A stretch of 54,498 bases of DNA from CAVQFO01 sp963711725 (GCA_963711725.1 CAVQFO010000040.1:1-54498), one strand, 5' to 3'; numbered from the stretch's first letter, positions 45,337 through 53,628 are shown. Notes: generated by a model from the letters alone, not told the origin. Translations and numbers: made by a program.

Positions 45337-45350
45337 TGTAAACGTTTACA
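45337..45350. promoter_or_regulatory. Perfect LacI-family operator before hpsN
   Basis: TGTAAACGTTTACA is a perfect 14-bp palindrome with the CG centre of LacI/GalR-type sites. It lies 19 bp before the hpsN start codon. It matches the site at 44904-44917 at 12 of 14 positions, so the pair may be bound cooperatively or looped (spacing about 433 bp). Confidence 0.85.
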
Positions 45351-45369
45351 CGAATTGGAGGTTATCCCC

Positions 45370-46680
45370 ATGAGCGTTGAAAAAATCAAAGAGGCGGCCC
45401 GGACCGCCATGAGCGACGATGCCAAGACCCGCGGCATCGTCACCGAAATCCTTGAGCGTGTTGAAAAGGGGCGGGAAGACGTAGCCCTGGAATACACCCG
45501 GGAGCTCGACGGCTACACCGGCGACGTGCTCGTGACGCGAGCGGACATCGAACGCGCCTCGCGGGACCTGCCGGAAACCCTGAAGGACGATATCCGGTTC
45601 GCTCATCGCCGGGTCCGGGATTTCGCGCAACGCCAGCGCGAAAGCATGCGGGAGTTCGAGGCTGAGCTCAGCCCGGGGCTGTTTGCCGGCCAGCGGCTGA
45701 TTCCCATGCAGAGCGCCGGTTGTTATGTGCCGGGCGGACGCTACGCGCACATTGCCTCGGCGATCATGAGCGTCACAACCGCGCGGGTGGCCAATGTGGA
45801 CAACGTGGTCGCGTGCTCGCCGCCCAAGCCCGACGCCGGAATCCATCCGGCCATCATGTTTGCCATGGATCTGGCCGGGGCTACCCACATTCTTGCCATG
45901 GGAGGCGTGCAGGCCATCGCATCGATGGCGTTCGGCCTTTTCACAAACGCGCCGGCAGACATCATCGTGGGCCCTGGCAACCGATTCGTGGCCGAGGCGA
46001 AGCGCCAGATCTTCGGCCGCGTGGGGATCGATCTGTTCGCCGGGCCGACCGAGATCGCGATCATCGCAGATGACAGCGCCGATCCGCACGCCGTCGCGGT
46101 GGATCTGGTAGGGCAGGCCGAGCATGGTCCCGATTCCCCCGCCTGGCTGGTGACCACCTCCCGGAAGCTGGCCGACAAGGTGCAGGAACTGGTTCCCGGC
46201 TACATCGCCAAGCTACCCGAGCGCTCGCGCGACGCGGCCACCGCATCCTGGCGGGATTACGGCGAGGTAGTCGTGTGCGACACCCGGGAAGAGGCCGTGG
46301 CCGTGAGCGACGCCTATGCGCCGGAGCATCTGGAGGTGCAGGCCGCGGATCTGGATTGGTGGCTGGACGCCCTTCGCAACTACGGATCCTTGTTCATGGG
46401 GGAGGAGACCACCGTCGCCTTCGGCGACAAGTGCTCCGGCACCAACCACATCCTGCCGACCCGGGGAGCGGCCCGCTACACCGGGGGCCTGAGCGTGCAC
46501 AAGTTCATGAAGGTCGTTACCTACCAGCGCCAGACTCGGGAAGCCACCCGCGACGTGGCAGCCGTTGCCGCGCGGCTTTCCCGTCACGAAGGGATGGAGG
46601 CCCACGCGCTCACGGGCGACTTCCGGCTTCAGAAGTACTTCCCGGATGAGGTGGTGGACACCAAGGTGGCTTCCAAATGA
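45370..46680 (+). CDS. hpsN: Sulfopropanediol 3-dehydrogenase (HpsN; histidinol-dehydrogenase homologue)
   Basis: The 436-residue member of the HisD family oxidises (R)-2,3-dihydroxypropane-1-sulfonate to (R)-sulfolactate with two NAD+. The zinc and catalytic residues of HisD are present: GQAEHGPDS, YAPEHLE (Glu-His pair), FGDKCSGTNH and EGMEAHALTGDFR. The family match alone would also allow histidinol dehydrogenase. The neighbours SDR, zinc ADH and suyAB, and the absence of his genes, identify it as HpsN. The start ATG 45370 follows GGAGG. Its stop overlaps the next start (ATGA). Confidence 0.9.
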   Translation: MSVEKIKEAARTAMSDDAKTRGIVTEILERVEKGREDVALEYTRELDGYTGDVLVTRADIERASRDLPETLKDDIRFAHRRVRDFAQRQRESMREFEAELSPGLFAGQRLIPMQSAGCYVPGGRYAHIASAIMSVTTARVANVDNVVACSPPKPDAGIHPAIMFAMDLAGATHILAMGGVQAIASMAFGLFTNAPADIIVGPGNRFVAEAKRQIFGRVGIDLFAGPTEIAIIADDSADPHAVAVDLVGQAEHGPDSPAWLVTTSRKLADKVQELVPGYIAKLPERSRDAATASWRDYGEVVVCDTREEAVAVSDAYAPEHLEVQAADLDWWLDALRNYGSLFMGEETTVAFGDKCSGTNHILPTRGAARYTGGLSVHKFMKVVTYQRQTREATRDVAAVAARLSRHEGMEAHALTGDFRLQKYFPDEVVDTKVASK

Positions 46681-47453
46681 CCGCAGTGCCGCTGAACGAG
46701 GCGTTCTCGCTGGACGGGCGCGTGGCGTTGGTGACCGGCGGCAGTACCGGCATCGGCCGGACCATCGCCGAGGCGTTCGCCTCGGCGGGGGCGAAGGTGG
46801 TGGTGACGGCGCGCCGGCGTGACCGGCTCGCCGAAACCGTGGATGCCGTGGTCGGATCCGGTGGTCAGGCAGCGGCCCTGCCAACCGATCTGGGCCGTCT
46901 CGAGGATCTGGATCGCGTGGCCGCGAGCGCCACGGAGTTGTTCGGCCGCGTCGATATCCTGGTCAACGCCGCGGGCGTGAATTTCCGCGAGCCGGTGGAG
47001 GAGGTCACGGTCGAGAGCTGGCGACGGACACTCGACATCCATCTTGGAACACCGTTCTTCCTCGCCCGGGCGCTGGTTCCGGCCATGCGGGAGCGCGGCT
47101 GGGGCCGCATTATCAACCTGGCGTCGCTTCAGTCGTATCGAGCCTTCGCCAATTCGCTGCCTTACGGCAGCGCCAAGGGAGGCGTGGTTCAGATGACCCG
47201 CGCCATGGCCGAGGCCTGGTCCCGCCACGGCATCACCTGCAACGCCATCGGTCCCGGGTTCTTTCCCACCGAACTTACCGCACCGGTGTTCGACGACGCC
47301 GAGAAGGCCGCGCGCAACGCCGCGCAAACAGCCATCGGCCGCAACGGCGAGCTGAGGGATTTGCACGGGGCTGCGGTGTTTCTCGCCGCGCCCGCCTCGG
47401 ACTACATCACCGGTCAGACGCTGTTCATCGACGGCGGCTTCACGGCGAAATGA
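46677..47453 (+). CDS. SDR family dehydrogenase, candidate DHPS 2-dehydrogenase (HpsO/HpsP-like)
   Basis: The 258-residue classical SDR has TGGSTGIGRTI (about 21-31), NAAG near 101, Ser in NLASLQS and Tyr/Lys in YGSAKGG. Its ATG overlaps the hpsN stop by four bases, so the two are translationally coupled. In characterised dihydroxypropanesulfonate pathways two 2-dehydrogenases accompany HpsN and interconvert the DHPS enantiomers. By position this SDR is one of them; which enantiomer it uses cannot be told. Confidence 0.85.
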   Translation: MTAVPLNEAFSLDGRVALVTGGSTGIGRTIAEAFASAGAKVVVTARRRDRLAETVDAVVGSGGQAAALPTDLGRLEDLDRVAASATELFGRVDILVNAAGVNFREPVEEVTVESWRRTLDIHLGTPFFLARALVPAMRERGWGRIINLASLQSYRAFANSLPYGSAKGGVVQMTRAMAEAWSRHGITCNAIGPGFFPTELTAPVFDDAEKAARNAAQTAIGRNGELRDLHGAAVFLAAPASDYITGQTLFIDGGFTAK

Positions 47454-47463
47454 GGAGATCATC

Positions 47464-48453
47464 ATGAAAGCGCTTTTCTACACCGGACCCAACAGCGTGG
47501 AGTACCGGGAAACCGCCGAGCCGCAGCCGCGTGACGGCGATGTGCTCGTGGAGGTTCATGCCGCGGGCATTTGCGGCTCTGACATGCACGCCTACCACGG
47601 GCACGACCCGCGCCGCGTGCCGCCCCTGATTCTGGGCCACGAGGCCGCCGGCACCTGTGTATCCGGGCGGTGGGCCGGGCGCGAGGTGGCCATCAATCCG
47701 TTGGTCTCCTGCGGCGTATGTGAGTTCTGTGCCGAGGGCCGTCCCAATCTCTGCGTGGACAAGGACATGGTTGGCATGAACTTGCCGGGGACCATGGCAA
47801 GCCGGGTTGCCGTGCCCGAGCGCAACCTGTTCCCGCTGCCGCCGGGCGTGCGCCCGGAGGTCGCCGCATTGGCGGAACCGGCGGCAACGGCGCTGCACGG
47901 CTTGCGCCTGGTCGCGGCGCGGCACCCTCGGCCCGTGGCCGAGTCCCGGGCCCTGGTAATCGGCGCCGGCTCCGTCGGGCTTTTGGCCGCGCTAATCCTG
48001 CGGTGGTGGGGTGTGTCGGACCCGGCTATTGCCGAGCTTAATCCCCTGCGGCGGCAGACCGCGCAGCGTGCAGGGTTCGACCGGCTGCTCGACCCTTCCA
48101 GCGCGCCCCCGGAGGAGGGCAACTATCACATCGTGGTCGATGCCGTGGGTGCGCCGCCCACCCGGTCCATGGCGCTGGCGGCGGTCCGGCGCGGAGGCAC
48201 TGTGCTTTCGCTGGGCCTGCAGGGTAACGGCGGCGAGCTTGATGCGCGCAAGCTGACTCTGGAGGAGGTGGTCATGGTCGGTTCCTACACCTACACGCCG
48301 GCGGATATCCGGGGCGCTATCGACGCGCTGGGCAGCGGCCGCCTGGGCCGGCTTGAGTGGGTGGAGATGCGGCCGCTGGCGGAGGGCGCCGCCGCATTTG
48401 ATGATCTCGACAACGGACGTACCGGCGCGGCGAAGATCATGCTGGTGCCTTAG
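47464..48453 (+). CDS. Zinc-dependent alcohol dehydrogenase, candidate DHPS 2-dehydrogenase (HpsO/HpsP-like)
   Basis: The 329-residue MDR enzyme has catalytic zinc ligands in ICGSDMHAYHG (Cys near 38) and LGHEAAG. The structural zinc cluster is four Cys in SCGVCEFCAEGRPNLC, and the NAD loop is VIGAGSVGLLAA. It starts 10 bp after the SDR stop with ribosome site GAGGAG, so hpsN-SDR-ADH form one operon. It is slightly shorter than typical members (about 340), but all ligand sites are present. Second candidate for DHPS enantiomer interconversion. Confidence 0.87.
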   Translation: MKALFYTGPNSVEYRETAEPQPRDGDVLVEVHAAGICGSDMHAYHGHDPRRVPPLILGHEAAGTCVSGRWAGREVAINPLVSCGVCEFCAEGRPNLCVDKDMVGMNLPGTMASRVAVPERNLFPLPPGVRPEVAALAEPAATALHGLRLVAARHPRPVAESRALVIGAGSVGLLAALILRWWGVSDPAIAELNPLRRQTAQRAGFDRLLDPSSAPPEEGNYHIVVDAVGAPPTRSMALAAVRRGGTVLSLGLQGNGGELDARKLTLEEVVMVGSYTYTPADIRGAIDALGSGRLGRLEWVEMRPLAEGAAAFDDLDNGRTGAAKIMLVP

Positions 48454-48941
48454 GGCGACGGCCGGTTACCTCGCAATCAGATGGAACGGCCTGCGGGCCT
48501 GTTCCATCGTGACATGCCGCCGCCACGGCGGTGGCAGTGATTCCCGACCTGCGTATCCACGCGAAGCAAAACAACAGTGTTCAACCCGTGATCGGCCGGC
48601 GCTTCAGGCGTGCGGCCGTGTGTTTAGTGGCTGGAGAGGAATACGCGGGGAAGCGTTGGTGGGTCCTGCTGGTGATGCCGGCGGGGTGTGGCGGTGTCGT
48701 CTTCCTGCCCGAGGTAGCGCCGTCGCGCCGGCTGACCACACAGGCGTAGCGCCCTGTACCTTACTCTCCCACCGCCCTGAGCCACCCGAACCGCCAGGCG
48801 CATTTGCGGATGCCGGTGGGTGGGCGTGGGTTTGCTCCCGATTGGATGGTCGCCCCTGCCGGGGCAGACAGGACGGCCGGGGAAGGGCCAAAGATACGCT
48901 TCGCGTTGCGGAGTCGTCCTCCGGCACTTCCCCAAGACGTT
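48454..48941. other. Intergenic stretch between the convergent hps and suy operons, with hairpins
   Basis: GATGGAAC (48480-48487) and GTTCCATC (48501-48508) form an 8-bp stem around a GC-rich inner palindrome, without a T-run; it may end the hps transcript. A second GC-rich inverted repeat lies near 48515-48537. No coding frame is convincing on either strand, although open frames exist because of the high GC content. A lost gene cannot be excluded. Confidence 0.5.
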
Positions 48942-50111
48942 TCACGCACTCTCGTAGATGCGGGTCAGGACAAATTCCCGATGGCCCAGCGCCTCGGCTG
49001 CGGTGTTCCTGCCGTTGGCGGTGCGGATCATCATCTCCAGAAGGGCGTCGCCCGCCTGTTCGAGATCCATCTCCCGGCGCAGCAAACCCGTGACGTCGAC
49101 GTCCACGTGTTCACTCATCGTGCGCACGGTACGCGCGTTGGCGCAGAGCTTGATGACCGGAAGGATCGGGTTTCCGATGACGTTGCCCTGGCCCGTGGGG
49201 AAGAAATGCACCACGTAGCCGGCGGCGGCGCACAGCGTAACCATCTCCGCCGCGGCGGAGGAGGAGTCCATGAACCACAGCCCGGGGTGGGTCGGCGTCT
49301 CCGCCTTGTCCAGCACGCCGTCCACCATGCAACGCTTGCCGATCTTCTGGATGTTGCCCAGCGCCTTTTCCTCGATGGTGGTCAGGCCACCCTCGATGTT
49401 GCCCTTGGTGGGCTGAGACTCGGACAGGTCGTTGGTCTTCCACCGGTCGATCATGTCGGCGTAGCGATCGAACATGAACTGGAAGCGCTCCCGGACCTCG
49501 GGGCTCGAGCAGCGCTCGGCGACCAGGTGCTCACCGCCGGTAAGCTCGGAAGTTTCCCCGAAGAGCAGGGTATTGCCCTGTTCGTAGAGCTGGTCGAAAG
49601 CGGCACCGACGGTGGGGTTGGAACCACAGCCGGAAGTCGTGTCCGACTCGCCGCACTTGGTCGACACCCAAAGCTCGGAGATGTCGCAGGGCTCGCGCTG
49701 CAACTCGGTCGCCCACTGAACGAACTCCCGCGCCTTACGCGATGCGGCCGCGATGGTGTTGTGGTCGCCGTTCTGCTCGATCCAGAAGCCCTCCACGGGC
49801 TTGCCGGTCTTTTGGATACCTTCCACGACCTTGTTGGTCCAGCCGGGCTCGATGCCGATCACGATGACCGCGGCCACGTTCGGGTTGCTGCCGGTACCGA
49901 TCAGGGTGCGAAAGTGCAGATCCAGATCGGGGCCGAACTGCAAGCGCCCATAAGGGTGGGGCAGCGCCAGCGTTCCCTTGATGTTGTTCGCCACCGCCTC
50001 GGCGGCCGCGTTGGAGATATCGTCCACGGGCAGCACGATCACATGGTTGCGAACGCCGACCCGGCCGTTCTCTCTGCGGTATCCCTGAATTTTGCGGTTG
50101 TTCAAATCCAT
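48942..50111 (-). CDS. suyB: (2R)-sulfolactate sulfo-lyase, beta (large) subunit
   Basis: The 389-residue protein is of the UxaA/altronate dehydratase large-domain family. It contains GYRRENGRVGVRNHVIVLP at the N-terminus, a Cys-rich STKCGESDTTSGCGSNPTVG segment (cluster/metal ligands) and FFPTGQGNVIGNPILPVIK. With SuyA it splits (R)-sulfolactate into pyruvate and sulfite. The preceding suyA (3-bp gap) encodes the separate SAF-domain small subunit. The separate two-subunit arrangement and the hpsN neighbour favour SuyB over altronate dehydratase. I use ATG 50111 with AGAGGTGG; a GTG directly before it is also in frame. Confidence 0.9.
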   Translation of the reverse strand: MDLNNRKIQGYRRENGRVGVRNHVIVLPVDDISNAAAEAVANNIKGTLALPHPYGRLQFGPDLDLHFRTLIGTGSNPNVAAVIVIGIEPGWTNKVVEGIQKTGKPVEGFWIEQNGDHNTIAAASRKAREFVQWATELQREPCDISELWVSTKCGESDTTSGCGSNPTVGAAFDQLYEQGNTLLFGETSELTGGEHLVAERCSSPEVRERFQFMFDRYADMIDRWKTNDLSESQPTKGNIEGGLTTIEEKALGNIQKIGKRCMVDGVLDKAETPTHPGLWFMDSSSAAAEMVTLCAAAGYVVHFFPTGQGNVIGNPILPVIKLCANARTVRTMSEHVDVDVTGLLRREMDLEQAGDALLEMMIRTANGRNTAAEALGHREFVLTRIYESA

Positions 50112-50114
50112 CAC

Positions 50115-50405
50115 TTACCACCTCTTGGTCTTGACGTTGTGTACGTGCACGTGGCTGCCCTTGCGGATAGGCGCGACCACGCGGCCGATGTCGACGCCGT
50201 ACTTGATGACGGAGTCGCCGTCGGCCAGGTCGCGGATCGCGAGCTTGTGACCGATCGGGATGTCTTCCAGGACCTCGAACTTGATGGTCTTGTCCTGATC
50301 CATAACCCAGCCGGAAAGCTGCTGGCCGGCTTTGACGCCTTCGACGACGACGACGCCGACGGCGTCCCCCTCGTCATGCACGATGAACTGTGGTGCCTCG
50401 GACAT
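50115..50405 (-). CDS. suyA: (2R)-sulfolactate sulfo-lyase, alpha (small) subunit
   Basis: The 96-residue SAF-domain protein contains DAVGVVVVEGVKAGQ, then IPIGHKLAIRDLADGDSVIKYG and VHVHNVKTKRW, the standard small-subunit pattern of altronate/sulfolactate lyases (His and Lys in GHKLA, Tyr-Gly after SVIK). The ribosome site GAGGAGG precedes the ATG. It is the first gene of the suyAB operon; the upstream operator (50464-50477) matches one before the GntR gene. Confidence 0.92.
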   Translation of the reverse strand: MSEAPQFIVHDEGDAVGVVVVEGVKAGQQLSGWVMDQDKTIKFEVLEDIPIGHKLAIRDLADGDSVIKYGVDIGRVVAPIRKGSHVHVHNVKTKRW

Positions 50406-50463
50406 TGGATGCCCTCCTCAAGTGCGAATGCGGATAGGTGCTCTGCGAAGTGAAGTATAATAT

Positions 50464-50477
50464 GTCTTATATAAGAC
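50464..50477. promoter_or_regulatory. HutC/GntR-type operator upstream of suyA
   Basis: GTCTTATATAAGAC is a perfect 14-bp palindrome 59 bp before the suyA ATG. A TATTAT hexamer lies next to it on the minus strand and would be a -10 element. The operator recurs at 51546-51559 with one difference. The remainder of 50406-50701 shows no gene. Confidence 0.82.
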
Positions 50478-50701
50478 TTCCAGTCGACGCAGTCCGGCGC
50501 AGCGGCAAACGGTCGCAGGGACCATGGCTCAGAGTCAGGCTTGGGGGTTGGACCGCGAGGGCGGCAGACCGCAATGAGTGACCGTCAAATCAGGGCACGA
50601 TCCGACTGCCGACGAGCGTTAGCGTCGTAGGGGCTATTGAATCAAGCTGGGGAAGGGCCGCCCGACGGACACGCTTCCGCGGGCGGCCGAATGGAGAGGC
50701 T

Positions 50702-51439
50702 TCAGACCAGCTTATTCACGTAGTGATGGTGGGTGGTGAGGCAATGGCTCACGCGCAGCTCCACCGGCCGATTCCCCAGGTCCATCGCTTTCCGGCGGAT
50801 TTCCAGCAGAGGGCTGCCCTCCGCAATATTCAGGTGCTCGGCATCCTCCCGAGTCGCGGCCACCGCGCGGAGTTCTTCATCGGCCCGATGCACCGTCACG
50901 TTGTACTCGCGCTGATAGAACTCGTAGATCGCGTTGGGCAGGTTTACCCCGTGCTGTTCGATCCCCGGGAACCGCTCTGCCGGCACCGTGATCCGTTCCA
51001 GCAGAGTAGGGCGGCCGCCCAGGTCGCGAACCCTCGCAATCCGCACCACAGCCTCACCGCGGCGAATGTCCAGAGCCGCCGCCTCCTCAGCGTCGGCGCG
51101 CCCCCGCCCGGAGTCCAGCACGCGGGAGGTGGGAAGCCGACGGTCGCCGTCATCCCCGTAGATGTGCCAGAACTGGAACAGGGCGCGTTCCGACGTGTGC
51201 CGCGCGACTTCCGTGCCGCGACCCTGGTGGCGAACCACCAGGCGCTCCGCGGCCATCGCGTCTAGCGCCTTGCGGATCGTGCCTTGGCTGACACCGTACT
51301 CCTTGGCGAGCGCCATCTCGCTGGGCAGCAGCGTCCCGGGTGGCCAGTCGTGGGAGACGAGCCGCGCGATCAGCATGTCCTTCATCTGCATGTAGAGAGG
51401 CCGAAAGGAGGGCGCAGTCTTCTGGTTTGGACCTGTCAT
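50702..51439 (-). CDS. GntR family regulator, HutC (UTRA) type, probable suyAB regulator
   Basis: The 245-residue protein has an N-terminal GntR winged helix (LYMQMKDMLIARL...LPSEMALAKEYGVSQGTIRKAL) and a C-terminal UTRA domain (about 95-240) ending with LRVSHCLTTHHHYVNKL. HutC-type regulators bind the effector in the UTRA fold. It lies upstream of suyAB on the same strand, and the same palindrome precedes both this gene and suyA. I infer autoregulation and repression of suyAB, with sulfolactate or a related acid as effector. The start is uncertain (ATG 51439 or 51499; no strong ribosome site). Confidence 0.9.
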   Translation of the reverse strand: MTGPNQKTAPSFRPLYMQMKDMLIARLVSHDWPPGTLLPSEMALAKEYGVSQGTIRKALDAMAAERLVVRHQGRGTEVARHTSERALFQFWHIYGDDGDRRLPTSRVLDSGRGRADAEEAAALDIRRGEAVVRIARVRDLGGRPTLLERITVPAERFPGIEQHGVNLPNAIYEFYQREYNVTVHRADEELRAVAATREDAEHLNIAEGSPLLEIRRKAMDLGNRPVELRVSHCLTTHHHYVNKLV

Positions 51440-51545
51440 CGCCGGGTGAAATACCTGTTGTTGGGTTATCGGATGTAACGTGCCCGCGTTGCGGGACATC
51501 AGCGCTCACGGCGAAAGCCTCGCGCCAACATGGCAGCCGTCATTA

Positions 51546-51559
51546 GTCTTGTATAAGAC
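51546..51559. promoter_or_regulatory. Second HutC/GntR-type operator, upstream of the gntR gene
   Basis: GTCTTGTATAAGAC differs at one base from the suyA operator at 50464-50477. Including flanks, the 16-mer AGTCTTGTATAAGACA matches the other copy (read on the minus strand) at 15 of 16 positions. Confidence 0.82.
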
Positions 51560-51642
51560 ATACTACAAAACAATAGGGCCTGTGTCGCCCGGAACCGAGC
51601 GGGAGAGGTCGCGGGCGTAACGGGTGTCTGCGTGGGCGCTGG

Positions 51643-51858
51643 TTAGTCCCGCATCTTTTTCAGTGCAGCCCCCTTGTGCATCGCGATGTGATCGGTCTTG
51701 ACGCTTCATATCTTGTACTGGGGCTCTTCCTCGCTGCACCGGCGCATATGCCCTTTGTATTGAACATCACGGGTATGAACGCGGATGATCGTGCCGCTTA
51801 CTTCACCGGCCTCCGAGTTCCAGCGCACGTGATCGCCAACCCTTAGTTGAGCTGCCAT
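51643..51858 (-). pseudogene. DUF2945 (hypervirulence-associated TUDOR-like) gene with an in-frame TGA
   Basis: From ATG 51858 the frame encodes a DUF2945 start (MAAQLRVGDHVRWNSEAGE, then TIIRVHTRDVQYKG, then SEEEPQYKI). It stops at TGA (51708-51706) after 50 codons. Beyond the stop the same frame continues with SVKTDHIAMHKGAALKKMRD to TAA 51645-51643. This continuation is exactly the usual C-terminus of the family (normally about 70 residues). The gene therefore carries a nonsense codon, or the base call is wrong. The truncated product would lack the last strand. Confidence 0.8.
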
Positions 51859-52641
51859 GGCGCGGCCTCCTGTTGATTGGGAAAGCGTACGGCCAGCGCA
51901 GGGCCCAACCGCATCATGAAACTCTTTGGCGTATCCAGAGTAATTCAACGGGGGCCCGGATAACGGGACTCGGTCTGCTTGGCGTCCTGGTCGTCACCGA
52001 AAGTGGGAATACTTGGCGGGTTCTTGTGAACACCGGAAAGACGAGGATAGGAAAGAACGGGCGAGGACCACAGACAGGGTTTTCATGAACGCTCCAATTA
52101 AGCATGAAGCCGGAAGGCTTGTTTCACGCGGGTTGGGAGGCGGTTTTCAACTAGGAAGAGCACATTGTCCGCCTAGCACTGAAATTTATGGAACAATTCT
52201 AGTTAACTATGAGAGTAGCGCTATAGCCCATTGATAATTGCGCGATTATTTATAATAAGCGAACAAAATAGCAACAGCGGATGTGTGCTGCAAGGCGGCC
52301 CAAAACGGTCGAGGCCATGAGGTCGCCGTCTTTTAGCTCCAGCCTGTGGAGTTCGTCTGTCGGCGTGGTCTATTCACCTCATGAGTGGATCCCAGCTATC
52401 GTTCTCTTGACCTGCTTGAAGTGCACCGCTTCCGCGTCATAGCCCTTTCGATGTCTGTAGTTCCACACAGGCACAACCCGAGATCTGGCAAGCTCCGACT
52501 GAAGTTCCTCGTGGCATTTCGGGCGCTTGGCCAAAGGGAATCCGCGCCTCCCCGGCAGGCCGGGGGGCGCGGAGTGGTCTTCCGCATCTCGATCTGTCGA
52601 AGCTGTTTAACCGAGGTTCGGTGCGCGCAGCCGACTCGATA
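51859..52641. other. Gene-poor stretch, partly AT-rich
   Basis: No recognisable gene. The segment from about 52140 to 52270 is markedly more AT-rich than the surrounding sequence. A plus-strand frame (52385-52807) overlaps the PEP-CTERM gene antisense and has no recognisable family. A GC-rich hairpin near 52543-52571 lies downstream of the PEP-CTERM gene but lacks a T-run on that strand. Confidence 0.5.
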
Positions 52642-53628
52642 TCACGATGCCGCCGCCTTTCTATCCATCCGCGCCGTCTTCCTCTTCAGTTGGGAGACGA
52701 GCAACAGTACGACACCTGCGAACATTAAAGTCCAAGTTGCAGGTTCCGGGACGCTGTTGCCGCCGCCGCCGTCGCTGGGAGGGTTGACCACTGTCGCCTC
52801 TCCATAGATTGACAGGCCCCACAGGCTTCCGCTGTTGGGTCCTGCGGTTGAAATCGTCTGAAGCAGCGAGCCTGAAGCGATGTCGTAACGGTAGATGTTG
52901 CCGGAGTTGATACCACCGGTAATGAAGGAAGTACCGTCGGCTTCAATATTCATACCGAACAGATTGCCGTCACCGGGATTATAGGTGCGTATGGGATTGC
53001 CGCTGCTGTCAAACAGTGTCACCGCGCCGCTGGATGTTCCGAGAACGTTGCCGTTACTCAGAAGGCGAATCGCGTATTGTGCTCCTGTACTTGCGAAATC
53101 GGACAGCGCAGAGTTGTTTTGCAGGTCGTATCGATGAATGGCGCCGCCCTCGTCGGTGTAATACAGGGTGTTCTCGTCAGAGGACAGATCAAACCAGTCA
53201 ATGCGGCCCAATGACCAACTCTGGAGCAATGTTCCGGACGAATTGAATTTCTGGAAGTTGCCGCCCAGGTCACTCACAAAGAAGTTACCGGCGGCGTCCA
53301 CCGCGATGTCCTCCGGGGTCGAATATCCGCTCCCAAAGGTGCCCACGAGATTCCCGTTGTTGTCGAAGTGCGAAACCGAGCTTCCACTGAAGTCTGTGAC
53401 GTAGAAATGCCCGGTGCTGGAATCGACGACGGAACCCGTTTCGTAACCGCGCGTGCCGGTATCCAAGGTCTGCTTGAAGGCGCCGGAGGAGTCGTAGACT
53501 CCGACGGTTCCATTACCGTAGGAGGCGAATATATCGCCAAGCATGAACGACGCGAACGCCGGCGCCGAGGCCAGACAGCCCAACAGCGCAACGAGGGCCG
53601 CGTTTAGATGTCTTTGTGACCAGTTCAT
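52642..53628 (-). CDS. Secreted beta-propeller (NHL-like) protein with PEP-CTERM sorting signal
   Basis: The 328-residue precursor has a signal peptide (about 1-26, ending AFA), then repeated propeller units such as VGVYDSSGAFKQTLD, HFDNNGNLVGTFG, EDIAVDAAGNFFV, KFNSSGTLLQSW and RTYNPGDGNLFGM (NHL/SGL-like). The C-terminus is a full PEP-CTERM signal: VPEPATW, a hydrophobic helix and a basic KRK tail. Exosortase (EpsH/XrtA-type) would process it, linking it to exopolysaccharide. No exosortase is present in the window. The ribosome site GGGAGA precedes ATG 53628. Confidence 0.88.
   Translation of the reverse strand: MNWSQRHLNAALVALLGCLASAPAFASFMLGDIFASYGNGTVGVYDSSGAFKQTLDTGTRGYETGSVVDSSTGHFYVTDFSGSSVSHFDNNGNLVGTFGSGYSTPEDIAVDAAGNFFVSDLGGNFQKFNSSGTLLQSWSLGRIDWFDLSSDENTLYYTDEGGAIHRYDLQNNSALSDFASTGAQYAIRLLSNGNVLGTSSGAVTLFDSSGNPIRTYNPGDGNLFGMNIEADGTSFITGGINSGNIYRYDIASGSLLQTISTAGPNSGSLWGLSIYGEATVVNPPSDGGGGNSVPEPATWTLMFAGVVLLLVSQLKRKTARMDRKAAAS

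Noticed and set aside
45370..46680. Histidinol dehydrogenase of histidine synthesis
   Set aside because: No other his gene is nearby, and the SDR, zinc ADH, suyAB and LacI context fits the sulfopropanediol enzyme.
48942..50405. Altronate dehydratase split into two genes
   Set aside because: No uronate pathway genes are present; pairing with hpsN-like genes supports sulfolactate sulfo-lyase.
48804..50453. A 549-codon open frame on the plus strand
   Set aside because: It is antisense to suyB and suyA, which have clear family motifs and ribosome sites.
51706..51708. TGA as a selenocysteine codon in the DUF2945 gene
   Set aside because: No SECIS-like hairpin was evident directly downstream and the family has no selenocysteine members that I know of.
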